NCBI GenBank assembly: GCA_965262305.1
Contig: CBDHEY010000004.1
Coordinates: 124,001 to 188,000, forward strand
Source: CBDHEY01 sp965262305
GTDB lineage: Bacteria; Pseudomonadota; Gammaproteobacteria; Pseudomonadales; Cellvibrionaceae
Length of the DNA: 64,000 nucleotides
Direction: 5' to 3'
Positions within the stretch are counted from its first letter, which is position 1. The number at the start of each line of letters is the position of its first letter. The translations under genes and the position numbers were made by a program. Below, piece after piece: positions 46,783-56,082 of this stretch. The notes below the pieces were generated by a model. It made no database searches. It had not been told where the DNA came from and was given only the letters and a program-made list of their open reading frames with translations.

Positions 46783-47541
46783 TTATTCTGCTTCAGCAGC
46801 AGCTTGACCTTCGTCTTCATTCACTTCAACAAATTCGTCTTTATTTGGCACAGCCGAGGTCTCAGCTATCCCTTCTGCACACGCATCGGTAAATGCGGCT
46901 ACGTACAATTTGATTGCACGAATTGCATCGTCATTTCCAGGAATAACGTAATCAATACCATCAGGATTACTGTTGGTATCTACAATTCCAATTACTGGAA
47001 TACCTAGTTTATTTGCCTCTTGAATAGCAATGCGCTCATGATCTACGTCAATCACGAACATGGCATCAGGTAACCCGCCCATATCCTTGATACCACCAAT
47101 GGATTTTTCTAGCTTATCCATTGTTCGAGTACGCATTAATGCTTCTTTTTTTGTCAATTTCTCAAACGTACCATCTTGACTTTGGGTTTCCAAATCTCGG
47201 TAGCGACGAATAGAAGCCCGAATAGTCTTGTAGTTAGTGAGCATTCCACCTAACCAGCGGTGACTAACGTAAGGCATACCTACTTTAGCAGCTTGCTCCT
47301 TAATTGTTTTTGAAGCAGCTCGTTTGGTACCTACAAAAAGCACCTTCTTTTTCTGGCTTGCCATCTTTTTAACAACCGCTAGAGCGTCATTAAAGACAGG
47401 CACAGAATGTTCTAAATTGATAATATGAATTTTATTTCGAGCACCAAAGATGTACTTGCCCATCTTTGGATTCCAGTAACGGGTTTGGTGTCCGAAATGG
47501 ACCCCCGCCTGCAGCATTTCTTTCATGCTAACTGTTGGCAT
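46783..47541 (-). CDS. rpsB: 30S ribosomal protein S2
   Basis: This 252-residue S2 has MKEMLQAGVHFGHQTRYWNPKM (in part), FVGTKRAASKTIKEQA and RWLGGMLTNYKTIR. The C-terminus is acidic. It is the first gene of the rpsB-tsf-pyrH-frr run, with AGGA 8 bases before the ATG and a long leader. Confidence 0.98.
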   Translation of the reverse strand: MPTVSMKEMLQAGVHFGHQTRYWNPKMGKYIFGARNKIHIINLEHSVPVFNDALAVVKKMASQKKKVLFVGTKRAASKTIKEQAAKVGMPYVSHRWLGGMLTNYKTIRASIRRYRDLETQSQDGTFEKLTKKEALMRTRTMDKLEKSIGGIKDMGGLPDAMFVIDVDHERIAIQEANKLGIPVIGIVDTNSNPDGIDYVIPGNDDAIRAIKLYVAAFTDACAEGIAETSAVPNKDEFVEVNEDEGQAAAEAE

Positions 47542-47697
47542 ATATAATTCCTAATTTTCTCTGGGTTAAGCCTCCAAACACCCCATTATCCAACTCTAAG
47601 TCAATCGACCCCAAGCACCCAGGATAACGTGACGGCATTTGTGCGACGTTTAAAATGAATATAAAATTCCCGCATCCACGGCAAACTTGCCTGCGAG
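47542..47697 (-). promoter_or_regulatory. rpsB 5' leader, candidate S2 autoregulation region
   Basis: The predicted rpsB transcript has a leader of about 155 bases. Its distal part contains GGGGTGTTTGGAGGCTTAACCC, whose GGGTTAAGCC strand complements nearby bases, shortly before the start codon. In gammaproteobacteria S2 is known to repress its own mRNA through the leader. Assignment here rests on position and general resemblance only. Confidence 0.4.
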
Positions 47698-47704
47698 GGC
47701 GCGC

Positions 47705-47733
47705 TTTATACCATATTTTATTAAAAATCTAAA
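47705..47733 (-). promoter_or_regulatory. Sigma-70 promoter for rpsB
   Basis: On the minus strand the -35 is TTTAGA and the -10 is TATAAA with a 17-bp spacer. The -10 is followed by the GC-rich sequence GCGCGCCC, the kind of discriminator found at stringently controlled ribosomal promoters. Confidence 0.65.
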
Positions 47734-47784
47734 GTAATCTCTCTCCTGTTTTACTCGTACCTATCGATTTAAAACACTATTTTT

Positions 47785-47813
47785 GTGTCAAAGCCAATAA
47801 AATCCGATAGAAT
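47785..47813 (+). promoter_or_regulatory. Sigma-70 promoter for map
   Basis: GTGTCA (-35) and TAGAAT (-10) are separated by 17 bp, 48 bp upstream of the map start. An alternative -35 is TTGTGT with 19 bp spacing. The 320-bp map/rpsB divergent gap therefore contains a promoter for each side. Confidence 0.45.
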
Positions 47814-47861
47814 GCCCGATTTTTCAACATCAAACTCAATTAATGGAAGCCCGAAAGAAAG

Positions 47862-48632
47862 ATGGCAGTGACGATAAAATCATTAGAAGACATAGACAAT
47901 ATGCGCATATCAGGGCGCATGGCCGCAGAAGTGCTTGAGATGATTGGAGAACACGTTGTGCCAGGTGTTACCACAGGTGAACTTGACCGTATATGCCATG
48001 AATATATAACAGAAACTCAAAAAGCAATACCGGCACCACTAAATTATAAAGGTTTCCCCAAGTCCATTTGCACCTCAGTAAACCAAGTCATTTGTCACGG
48101 TATTCCCTCAGAAAAGAAAAAATTAAAATCAGGTGATATCGTGAATATTGATATTACTGTCATCGCCAATGGGTATCATGGCGACACCAGTAAGATGTTT
48201 TTTGTCGGAGAAGTTGCCCCTCATGCTGAAAGGCTTGTTACGATCACTCAAGAGTGTCTATACAAAGCAATAGATATTGTAAAACCAGGAATTCGGCTAG
48301 GGGATATAGGTGAAATAATCCAAACTCATGCAGAGCAAAATCACTATTCAGTGGTAAGAGAATACTGCGGGCATGGCATTGGCAAAGTGTTCCATGAAGA
48401 CCCACAAGTATTGCATTATGGAAAGAAAAACACTGGATTGGAAATTGTCGAAGGCATGACCTTTACCATTGAACCAATGGTTAACGCGGGAAAGAGATTC
48501 ACAAAACTCAAAAGTGATGGCTGGACAGTGGAAACAAAAGATGGCCGGCTATCTGCGCAATGGGAACATACGTTAGCTGTAACATCGGATGGCGTAGACG
48601 TTCTCACCGCTCGTAAAGAGGAAAACTTTTGA
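47862..48632 (+). CDS. map: Methionine aminopeptidase type I
   Basis: This 256-residue enzyme removes the initiator Met. The metal ligands are in NIDITVIANGYHGDTSKMF (in part; two Asp), YCGHGIGKVFHEDP (His), FTIEPMVN (Glu) and SAQWEHTLAV (Glu). It is divergent from rpsB, the classical arrangement, and overlaps the start of glnD by 4 bases. Confidence 0.98.
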   Translation: MAVTIKSLEDIDNMRISGRMAAEVLEMIGEHVVPGVTTGELDRICHEYITETQKAIPAPLNYKGFPKSICTSVNQVICHGIPSEKKKLKSGDIVNIDITVIANGYHGDTSKMFFVGEVAPHAERLVTITQECLYKAIDIVKPGIRLGDIGEIIQTHAEQNHYSVVREYCGHGIGKVFHEDPQVLHYGKKNTGLEIVEGMTFTIEPMVNAGKRFTKLKSDGWTVETKDGRLSAQWEHTLAVTSDGVDVLTARKEENF

Positions 48633-51349
48633 ATACAGCGGCTTCCTTGCCCTTAATTGATTATCCCGAGTTTGCTTGTCAGCCAATTTGTTTTAAACAA
48701 GACAAATTTCGTGAAGACCTGCTCGTCAAACCTAAAATTCAGGTTTTCAAAGACGCCATAGCAGGTGTAAATGCTAAATTCGAGCAGCGCTTTTTGGAAG
48801 GCGAAGACATTAGAAGTCTCGTCTATGAGCGCTCTGCTTTTATGGACTTAATACTTCACTACGCTTGGTATCAATACGCCTGGAATTTGGACAATAATGA
48901 TATTGCCTTAGTCGCGGTCGGTGGTTATGGCAGAGGTGAACTTCATCCTTACTCTGATATTGATTTGCTTATTTTACTTGAAGACCAAGCAGAAAATAAA
49001 TATAACGACCAAATTCAAACGTTCATCACCTTTTTATGGGACATTGGATTAGAAATAGGGAGTAGTGTTAGGACAATTAGCGAATGTGTTTCTATCGCAA
49101 AAAATGATATTACCGTTGTGACTAACCTCACCGAAGCACGCCGACTAGCAGGAAATAACCACTTAATCGAAGCATTGTTTGAGGCCATTAACCCAGAAAA
49201 GATGTGGGATTTAAGATCGTTCTTCAAGGCAAAAATGGAAGAGCAATCTCTGCGGCACAAAAAGCACAATTATACAGAATACAACCTCGAACCAAATATA
49301 AAAAACGCACCCGGTGGTCTAAGAGATATCCAGATGATTCACTGGGTTGCAAAACGCTTCTACGGCGTTCGAACGTTAAGACAACTAGAAGGCAAAGACT
49401 TCTTTACGGAATACGAATTTGGCATTCTACACCAATGTGAAGAATTGCTTTGGACTGTAAGATATGGCGTGCATGCCATAGCAGGAAGACCTGAAGAAAG
49501 ACTTCTTTTTGAGCATCAACGTGAACTTGCCAAAATATTTGGTTACCAAGACTCAGAACTTGGCCTTGGTGTAGAACAGTTCATGGCAAAATATTATCGG
49601 ACTGCGCTCGCCGTTAGCGAAATAAATGACGTATTGCTTCAGTATGTGGGAGAAGCGATAAACCAGAATAATAAAGAAAAAGTAGAATCCATTAACGATC
49701 GCTTTCAATTACGTGACAACTTTATTGAAGTGACTCGCGAAACCATATTTGATGAATATCCCAGCGCTTTATTAGAGATATTTGTTCTTATGGGGAACAA
49801 TCAGAGTATCCAAGGCGTACGAGCTTCAACTATCCGCCTAATCCGAGATAAACGCTGGCTTGTCGATGAGAAATTTAGAGAAGCGCCCGAAAACAAACGC
49901 CTTTTCCTCGCTCTTTTTTCAATTGACTTTGGATTAGTTACACAACTTGAAAGAATGAAGCGATACGGCATTCTTGGAAGATATCTCCCTGTTTTTGGCG
50001 ATATCATAGGACAAATGCAGCACGATTTGTTTCACAGGTATACTGTCGATGCTCATACGCTGCTCGTCATCAAGAATATGCGTCGATTCCGCTTAGAGGA
50101 GCAACAAGAAGAATTTCCTGTCGCTGCTCACGTAATGAATCACCTCCCTAAACAAGAGCTCCTCTACTTAGCAGGACTCTTCCACGATATCGGTAAAGGA
50201 AGAGGCGGCGACCACTCAACTTTAGGCGCTGTTGACGCATTTGATTTTTGTCTTTCTCACGGCATTTCAAACCGGGAAGCGCGTTTAGTTTCTTGGTTAG
50301 TAGAAAAACACCTGCTAATGTCTTATGTGTCTCAAAAACAAGACATATCGGATCCAGACATAATCCATAATTTCGCACTCCAGGTAGGAGACCAATTGCA
50401 TTTGGATTACTTATACGCACTCACTGTTGCAGACATGTGCGGTACTAACCCCGAAATTTGGAATAGTTGGCGAGCAAGCCTATTGCGCCAACTTTATATG
50501 GATACTAAACGCGCCTTGCGTAAGGGCTTAGAAAATACGGTTGACCTTAATGATGTCATAGAAGAGAAGCACCACTTAGCATTGTTAAAATTGGCCGACA
50601 AAGGTATCAATAAAACGCAAGCGAAGACAATTTGGGAAGGTATGGGAGACGAATATTTTGTTCGAGAATCCCACAATGATATCGCCTGGCAAACGGAAGC
50701 ACTTATCAACCACGTGACGGACACACCATTAGTGCTAATCAGAACATCCGTTACCCCAAGTTTTGAAGGTGCTACACAGATATTTATTTACACGAAGGAT
50801 GCACAGCATGTGTTTATGGCAGCAGCAACTTGTCTAGCGCAACTTGGTTTAAATATTCAGGATGCTCGAATCTACTCCTCAACTACAGGTCATACCCTCG
50901 ATACATTTCATGTACTAAATAACAATTACGAGATACTTGGCAGTGATAAACAACTTTTTGAAAAAATAAAGCATGCGCTTGTTGAGGAGTTAAGCCAAAT
51001 CGGAGCCTATTCCGAGCTCGCTCAAAAAATCACGCCACGACAGCTGAAGCAATTTGCAATACCCACAAGAACAGAATTGAGCAACGATATCGAAAGTGGC
51101 AGAACAGTTCTTCAAGTAATCAGCCCAGATAGACCAGGCTTGTTGGCGACAATTGCGGGTATCTTTATGGAACAAGGCATCATCATGCAAAGTGCAAAAA
51201 TTTCAACACTGGGGGAAAGAGTTGAAGATGTATTTTTTATCACAGACATTGAAGGAAATCCCCTAAGTGATGCTGAAAAATGTATCCAATTGCAAAAAAC
51301 TATTTGTGAAAAGCTCGATAAACAAGCTCAAAAAGACATTATCAACTAG
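48629..51349 (+). CDS. glnD: Bifunctional PII uridylyltransferase / uridylyl-removing enzyme
   Basis: This 906-residue nitrogen sensor uridylylates PII when glutamine is low and reverses it when glutamine is high. The nucleotidyltransferase motif is GGYGRGELHPYSDIDLL (residues 98-114); the HD domain has FHDIGKGRGGDHS; two ACT domains lie at the C-terminus. The start is TTG 48629 overlapping the map stop, supported by GAGG 7 bases upstream. Length fits E. coli GlnD (890). Confidence 0.97.
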   Translation: MNTAASLPLIDYPEFACQPICFKQDKFREDLLVKPKIQVFKDAIAGVNAKFEQRFLEGEDIRSLVYERSAFMDLILHYAWYQYAWNLDNNDIALVAVGGYGRGELHPYSDIDLLILLEDQAENKYNDQIQTFITFLWDIGLEIGSSVRTISECVSIAKNDITVVTNLTEARRLAGNNHLIEALFEAINPEKMWDLRSFFKAKMEEQSLRHKKHNYTEYNLEPNIKNAPGGLRDIQMIHWVAKRFYGVRTLRQLEGKDFFTEYEFGILHQCEELLWTVRYGVHAIAGRPEERLLFEHQRELAKIFGYQDSELGLGVEQFMAKYYRTALAVSEINDVLLQYVGEAINQNNKEKVESINDRFQLRDNFIEVTRETIFDEYPSALLEIFVLMGNNQSIQGVRASTIRLIRDKRWLVDEKFREAPENKRLFLALFSIDFGLVTQLERMKRYGILGRYLPVFGDIIGQMQHDLFHRYTVDAHTLLVIKNMRRFRLEEQQEEFPVAAHVMNHLPKQELLYLAGLFHDIGKGRGGDHSTLGAVDAFDFCLSHGISNREARLVSWLVEKHLLMSYVSQKQDISDPDIIHNFALQVGDQLHLDYLYALTVADMCGTNPEIWNSWRASLLRQLYMDTKRALRKGLENTVDLNDVIEEKHHLALLKLADKGINKTQAKTIWEGMGDEYFVRESHNDIAWQTEALINHVTDTPLVLIRTSVTPSFEGATQIFIYTKDAQHVFMAAATCLAQLGLNIQDARIYSSTTGHTLDTFHVLNNNYEILGSDKQLFEKIKHALVEELSQIGAYSELAQKITPRQLKQFAIPTRTELSNDIESGRTVLQVISPDRPGLLATIAGIFMEQGIIMQSAKISTLGERVEDVFFITDIEGNPLSDAEKCIQLQKTICEKLDKQAQKDIIN

Positions 51350-51352
51350 GTT

Positions 51353-52555
51353 ATGAACCCTAATCTCCATAGTTTACAGCCGTACCCATTTCAAAAATTA
51401 AACGCGTTAAAAACTGGAATTAGTGCGCCAGAGAATCTCTCACATATTTCACTTTCAATTGGTGAGCCAAAGCATACGCCTCCGGAGTTTGTTTTAGAAA
51501 AACTCGTGAGTACGTTAAACACCGTTAATCATTACCCTATTACTCGGGGCACAAAAAATTTACGGGTAACATTATCGAAATGGTTACAACAGCGTTACTC
51601 GTTGCCGTCTGAAGCAATTGATCCAGAGTCTCAAGTGATTCCCGTCAACGGCACCCGAGAAGCTCTTTTTGCATTTGCCCAAGCTGTGGTCGATAAAAAA
51701 AAACCTAACCCCACGGTATTAATGCCAAATCCGTTTTATCAAATCTATGAAGGCGGTGCTATTTTAGCTGGCGCCAAAACACATTTTTTAAATTGCTCGA
51801 AAGAAAATGAGTTTACGCCAGATTTTAACGGAGTAAATGAAGATACCTGGAAAAATTGCCAACTCATATATATTTGCTCACCTGGCAACCCGACAGGAAA
51901 AGTGATCAGCGAAAAAGATTTAGTGAATTTAATTGAACTTGCTGATAAGTTCGATTTTGTTATTGCCAGCGACGAATGTTATTCTGAAATTTATCAAAAT
52001 GAATCATCACCACCGATAGGTCTATTGGCCGTTTGCAATAAACTCGGCAGGAACAATTTTTCCCGTTGCATCGTTTTCAATAGCCTATCGAAACGTTCAA
52101 ATTTACCAGGTTTGCGTTCGGGCTTGGTTGCCGGTGATAAGAATATTATAGAAAAATTTTTACAATATAGAACATATCATGGTTGTGCCATGCCGGAGTT
52201 CAATCAATTCGCAAGTATAGAAGCTTGGAATGATGAACATCACGTTGCCCAAAACCGCAGTCTTTATCGCGAAAAGTTTATAGCGGTCAAACAGATCCTA
52301 AATGAAGAAATAGAGCTAGATATCCCAGAAGCCAGTTTTTTTCTCTGGCTCGAAACACCAATCCCAGATACTGAATTTACACAGCAACTCTATAAAGAAA
52401 AAAACGTTACCGTACTTCCTGGTAGCTATTTAGCTCGCAAGACGGAAAGTGGTAACCCAGGAGAAAACTTCGTTCGTATTGCGCTAGTCCCCCCAATAGA
52501 TGATTGTATCGAAGCTGCAGAACGTATTAAGTCATTTTTAAAAGCACGTAAATAA
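51353..52555 (+). CDS. dapC: Succinyldiaminopimelate aminotransferase
   Basis: This 400-residue fold-type I PLP aminotransferase has YICSPGNPTGKV, ASDECYSEIY and FNSLSKRSNLPGLRSG (Schiff-base Lys). Position next to glnD and dapD and the family resemblance point to DapC, which makes N-succinyl-LL-diaminopimelate for lysine and peptidoglycan. It lies 3 bp after glnD and overlaps nth by one base. Confidence 0.93.
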   Translation: MNPNLHSLQPYPFQKLNALKTGISAPENLSHISLSIGEPKHTPPEFVLEKLVSTLNTVNHYPITRGTKNLRVTLSKWLQQRYSLPSEAIDPESQVIPVNGTREALFAFAQAVVDKKKPNPTVLMPNPFYQIYEGGAILAGAKTHFLNCSKENEFTPDFNGVNEDTWKNCQLIYICSPGNPTGKVISEKDLVNLIELADKFDFVIASDECYSEIYQNESSPPIGLLAVCNKLGRNNFSRCIVFNSLSKRSNLPGLRSGLVAGDKNIIEKFLQYRTYHGCAMPEFNQFASIEAWNDEHHVAQNRSLYREKFIAVKQILNEEIELDIPEASFFLWLETPIPDTEFTQQLYKEKNVTVLPGSYLARKTESGNPGENFVRIALVPPIDDCIEAAERIKSFLKARK

Positions 52556-53235
52556 TGAATGTGGAAAGCAAGCCAACTAACCTTCTAAAGGGTGAACGAG
52601 TTGCCTTTGTTTTAGAGACACTCGAAAGAATGTATCCGTCTCCGCCTATTCCCTTAGATCATAAAGACGAATATACCCTTTTGGTAGCTGTTTTACTATC
52701 GGCCCAGTGTACCGATGAGCGAGTTAATCAGGTTACTCCCGACTTATGGTTATTGGCCGATAACCCCAGAGATATGGCGCAACAAACGCAAGAAGATATA
52801 CAAAGCATTATTCGACCTTGTGGTTTATCACCACAAAAATCAAAAGCGATAAAAAGATTATCGGAAATTCTCATAGAGAAATATGATGGACAAGTGCCCA
52901 ATGAGATTGAAAAACTGGAGGAATTACCCGGAGTCGGTCACAAGACGGCAAGTGTTGTAATGTCACAAGCATTTGGCGTACCGGCGTTTCCTGTCGACAC
53001 TCACATCCATAGGCTGGCACAGCGTTGGGGTTTAACGAGTGGTAAAAATGTTACACAAACAGAAAAAGACTTAAAACGCTTATTTCCCAAACCATCCTGG
53101 AATAGTTTACATTTACAATTTATTTACTATGGCAGAGAGCATTGCAGTGCCCGGGGCTGTGATGGTACCAAATGTTTAATTTGTAAGACCTGCTATCCAA
53201 ATCGAAAAAAACCAAAAATAACCAAGAAAGCCTAG
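52555..53235 (+). CDS. nth: Endonuclease III
   Basis: This 226-residue base-excision glycosylase/AP lyase has the helix-hairpin-helix LPGVGHKTASVV with the catalytic Lys and VDTHIHRLAQRWGL with the catalytic Asp. The C-terminal cluster region has Cys at relative positions 1, 6, 11, 14 and 17, unlike the textbook C-x6-C-x2-C-x5-C. Cluster ligation is therefore uncertain. It lies unusually inside a dap gene cluster, overlapping dapC by one base (TAATG). Confidence 0.93.
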   Translation: MNVESKPTNLLKGERVAFVLETLERMYPSPPIPLDHKDEYTLLVAVLLSAQCTDERVNQVTPDLWLLADNPRDMAQQTQEDIQSIIRPCGLSPQKSKAIKRLSEILIEKYDGQVPNEIEKLEELPGVGHKTASVVMSQAFGVPAFPVDTHIHRLAQRWGLTSGKNVTQTEKDLKRLFPKPSWNSLHLQFIYYGREHCSARGCDGTKCLICKTCYPNRKKPKITKKA

Positions 53236-53243
53236 AGGTACTC

Positions 53244-53609
53244 ATGTCAGAAACAACACTCTACGGCATCAGCAACTGCGATACCGTTAAAAAAGCAAAG
53301 AAATGGCTAGATGAAAACCAAATCGAATACAGTTTCCATGATTTTAGAAAAGACGGCCTTGAATTTGATAAAATTGATAAATGGCTGACTCAACCAGGAT
53401 TGGATACTCTGTTAAATAAGCGAAGTACGACATGGAAACAATTAAAGGATTCTGAAAAGCAGGTTTTTCTTGATAACGATTTGAAAAGTGCAAAAAACCT
53501 ATTAGCAAACAATCCGACTCTCATTAAACGACCCGTATTAGAAACCTTAGAGGGTGTGAATGTCGGATTTAAGATTGAAGAATACAATAATATATTCACT
53601 AACTTGTAA
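53244..53609 (+). CDS. ArsC/Spx-family thioredoxin-fold protein (YffB-like)
   Basis: This 121-residue ArsC-like protein has ISNCDTVKKAKKWL with a single N-terminal Cys (no CXXC), and the FRKDGL and LINKR-like segments. It has AGAGG 6 bases before the ATG. E. coli yffB sits directly next to dapE in the same way, so this is probably its orthologue. The function of YffB is unclear; arsenate reduction is not implied. Confidence 0.88.
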   Translation: MSETTLYGISNCDTVKKAKKWLDENQIEYSFHDFRKDGLEFDKIDKWLTQPGLDTLLNKRSTTWKQLKDSEKQVFLDNDLKSAKNLLANNPTLIKRPVLETLEGVNVGFKIEEYNNIFTNL

Positions 53610-53628
53610 TTGAATTTAGGATAACGAA

Positions 53629-54663
53629 ATGACTCAACTCTATAGCATAGGCGTAGGTGTAGGAACAAAAAATTTAGAAGGAAATTGGCTAGAAGTTTTT
53701 TTCCCGTCACCTTTAATAAACCCTTCGAAAACAATTTCATCAGTATTTTGCGATCTACTTGATTTTAAAGAAGGTAAAAAAGATATTGAGTTAACTGACG
53801 CACTCATTTCTAGTCTAAGTGATCGTCTGGAAAAAGATGGCGAAATCAATTTCTCGAGTACTGTAAAGAGCTTAGTCGGTAGTGAAAAACCCGTAGTAGC
53901 TACGCTATTATCAGATGACAGTGGACCAGAATCGGTTCCAGAAGCCTATTTGAAATTGCACTTACTATCACATCGACTCGTAAAACCTCATGAAGTAAAC
54001 CTATCTGGTGTTTTTGGGTGTTTACCAAATGTCGCCTGGACGAATGAAGGCGCAGTAGATCTGAATGAACTGGCACAACGCCAGCTTGAAGCGCGTAAAA
54101 ATGGCAAGCTACTTACCGTCGATTGCGTTGATAAATTTCCAAAGATGACAAACTATGTCGTTCCCTCGGGCGTGCGCATTGCGCACACGGCGCGTGTACG
54201 TCTCGGTGCTTATATTGGTGAAGGAACCACTATCATGCACGAAGGCTTTGTTAACTTTAACGCAGGTACGCTTGGCACTAGCATGATTGAAGGAAGAATT
54301 TCCGCTGGTGTAATGATTGGAGAAGGGTCAGATCTTGGCGGCGGCAGCTCTACTATGGGCACTCTTTCTGGGGGCGGTAATATTGTTATATCCGTAGGAA
54401 AAGAGAGTCTAATTGGTGCTAATGCTGGAATAGGAATCCCAATAGGAGACAGATGTACCGTCGAATCTGGACTGTATCTCACTGCAGGAACAAAGATCGC
54501 ATTACTTGATGATGAGAATAATCTCGTAGAAAATGTCAAGGCTCGTGACTTAGCAGGAAAATCTGATTTGTTATTTAGGAGAAACTCTTTAACGGGCGCT
54601 GTAGAATGTAAAACCAATAAATCTGCCGTAGTATTGAACGAGGAGCTCCACTCGAACAACTAG
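53629..54663 (+). CDS. dapD: 2,3,4,5-tetrahydropyridine-2,6-dicarboxylate N-succinyltransferase
   Basis: This 344-residue DapD is of the long Pseudomonas type. Hexapeptide beta-helix repeats run from about residue 180 (VRLGAYIGEGTTIMHEGFVNF, in part) through EGSDLGGGSSTMGTLSGGG. It transfers succinyl from succinyl-CoA to tetrahydrodipicolinate. AGGA precedes the ATG by about 9 bases. It ends before a clear terminator. Confidence 0.97.
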   Translation: MTQLYSIGVGVGTKNLEGNWLEVFFPSPLINPSKTISSVFCDLLDFKEGKKDIELTDALISSLSDRLEKDGEINFSSTVKSLVGSEKPVVATLLSDDSGPESVPEAYLKLHLLSHRLVKPHEVNLSGVFGCLPNVAWTNEGAVDLNELAQRQLEARKNGKLLTVDCVDKFPKMTNYVVPSGVRIAHTARVRLGAYIGEGTTIMHEGFVNFNAGTLGTSMIEGRISAGVMIGEGSDLGGGSSTMGTLSGGGNIVISVGKESLIGANAGIGIPIGDRCTVESGLYLTAGTKIALLDDENNLVENVKARDLAGKSDLLFRRNSLTGAVECKTNKSAVVLNEELHSNN

Positions 54664-54730
54664 TTAATCACTGACAAGCGTATTTGATTAGCCTGCAAAA
54701 TAACCTGCTGGTTGATAGTGTAAAAAACTG

Positions 54731-54756
54731 AAAGCGCATTAACATGCGCTTTTCTC
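54731..54756 (+). terminator. Terminator between dapD and dapE
   Basis: AAAGCGCAT and ATGCGCTTT pair as a perfect 9-bp stem with a TAAC loop and a short T-rich tail (TCTC). It is 68 bp past the dapD stop. It also shows that the in-frame ATG at 54744 lies inside a hairpin and is not the dapE start. Confidence 0.8.
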
Positions 54757-54791
54757 GCAAAAATTGCCATATATTTCATAGACTTAATTCA

Positions 54792-55934
54792 ATGACCGAC
54801 TTAACGCCCACCATAAAACTCGCAAAGACACTCATAGAACGCCCATCGGTGACGCCAGAAGATGCAGGCTGCCAGGAGATAATGATTTCTAGACTTAAAG
54901 CTATTGGGTTTGAAATCACAGAGCTCCCTTTTGAAGACGTTAAAAACTTCTGGGCAATCCGGGGTAATGACGGGCCTATTTTTGCATTTGCAGGTCACAC
55001 AGATGTCGTGCCAAGTGGCAGTGAATCCATGTGGCAATCTCCCCCTTTTGAGCCCACTATTTCTGAAGGGATTTTGCGAGGGCGTGGCGCTGCAGACATG
55101 AAAGGCAGCCTTGCCTCTATGGTTGTTGCTTGCGAGGAGTTTATTGAAAAGAACCCAAACCATTACGGAAGAATCGCATTTCTAATTACGAGCGATGAAG
55201 AAGGTATTGCTATTAATGGGACCGTTAAAGTGGTCGATTGGCTGGAAGAAAATAATATAAAAATTACCTGGTGTTTAGTCGGCGAACCGTCGAGCACTAC
55301 TCACGTTGGCGATGTTATAAAAAACGGTCGTAGAGGATCTCTGGGAGCAAAACTAAATGTTATTGGTACACAGGGACATGTGGCTTATCCGCACCTTGCA
55401 AACAACCCCATACACATGATTGCCCCTGCATTATCAGAGCTAGCAACCACAGAATGGGATCGAGGCAATGACTTTTTCCCTGCAACGAGTTTTCAAGTTT
55501 CAAACTTTAATAGTGGGACTGGTGCAACTAATGTGATTCCAGGAAATGCAGAAGTTGTTTTTAATTTTAGGTTTTCAACGGAAGTGACGCACGAACAGTT
55601 AGCTGAAAAAACCGAAAATATATTGGAAAAACACGGAATAAAATACAATATTGATTGGAATCTATCAGGTCAACCCTTCTTGACATCAAAAGGCGAACTG
55701 GTAGAAGCAGCAATTAAAGCGATAAAAAACATCGTAAATATGGATACGGAACTTTCTACTGCAGGAGGAACTTCAGATGGTCGATTTATTGCTCCAACTG
55801 GTGCGCAGGTGCTGGAATTAGGTCCGGTAAATGCGACTATTCATCAAGTTGATGAATGTGTTGCTACTGAAGACCTAAATAAACTAACAAAAATTTACGA
55901 ATCGATATTAAGTCATCTGTTAATTCCATCTTAA
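54792..55934 (+). CDS. dapE: Succinyl-diaminopimelate desuccinylase
   Basis: The product is 380 residues from ATG 54792, close to E. coli DapE (375); the frame extends upstream to 54744 through a terminator hairpin. Di-zinc ligands are in FAGHTDVVPSG, GRGAADMKGS, TSDEEG and the C-terminal DECV region; GGTSDGRF is the family signature. It releases succinate to give LL-diaminopimelate for peptidoglycan and lysine. Confidence 0.96.
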   Translation: MTDLTPTIKLAKTLIERPSVTPEDAGCQEIMISRLKAIGFEITELPFEDVKNFWAIRGNDGPIFAFAGHTDVVPSGSESMWQSPPFEPTISEGILRGRGAADMKGSLASMVVACEEFIEKNPNHYGRIAFLITSDEEGIAINGTVKVVDWLEENNIKITWCLVGEPSSTTHVGDVIKNGRRGSLGAKLNVIGTQGHVAYPHLANNPIHMIAPALSELATTEWDRGNDFFPATSFQVSNFNSGTGATNVIPGNAEVVFNFRFSTEVTHEQLAEKTENILEKHGIKYNIDWNLSGQPFLTSKGELVEAAIKAIKNIVNMDTELSTAGGTSDGRFIAPTGAQVLELGPVNATIHQVDECVATEDLNKLTKIYESILSHLLIPS

Positions 55935-56082
55935 GAAAAAAGAATTTTCGCAATAAAAGTGACGTTACTGGGTTCATTATTCAATAAATTGAAATTAATA
56001 AGTTGAGCGTAACTATCAATCGCTAAATTAACAAAATTTTGATTTATTAACTTTATAATGTTTTATTTGGAGTAGCAGATAT

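Noticed and set aside
54744..54791. Upstream extension of dapE
   Set aside because: The ATG at 54744 lies in the dapD terminator stem and the extra residues exceed the family length.
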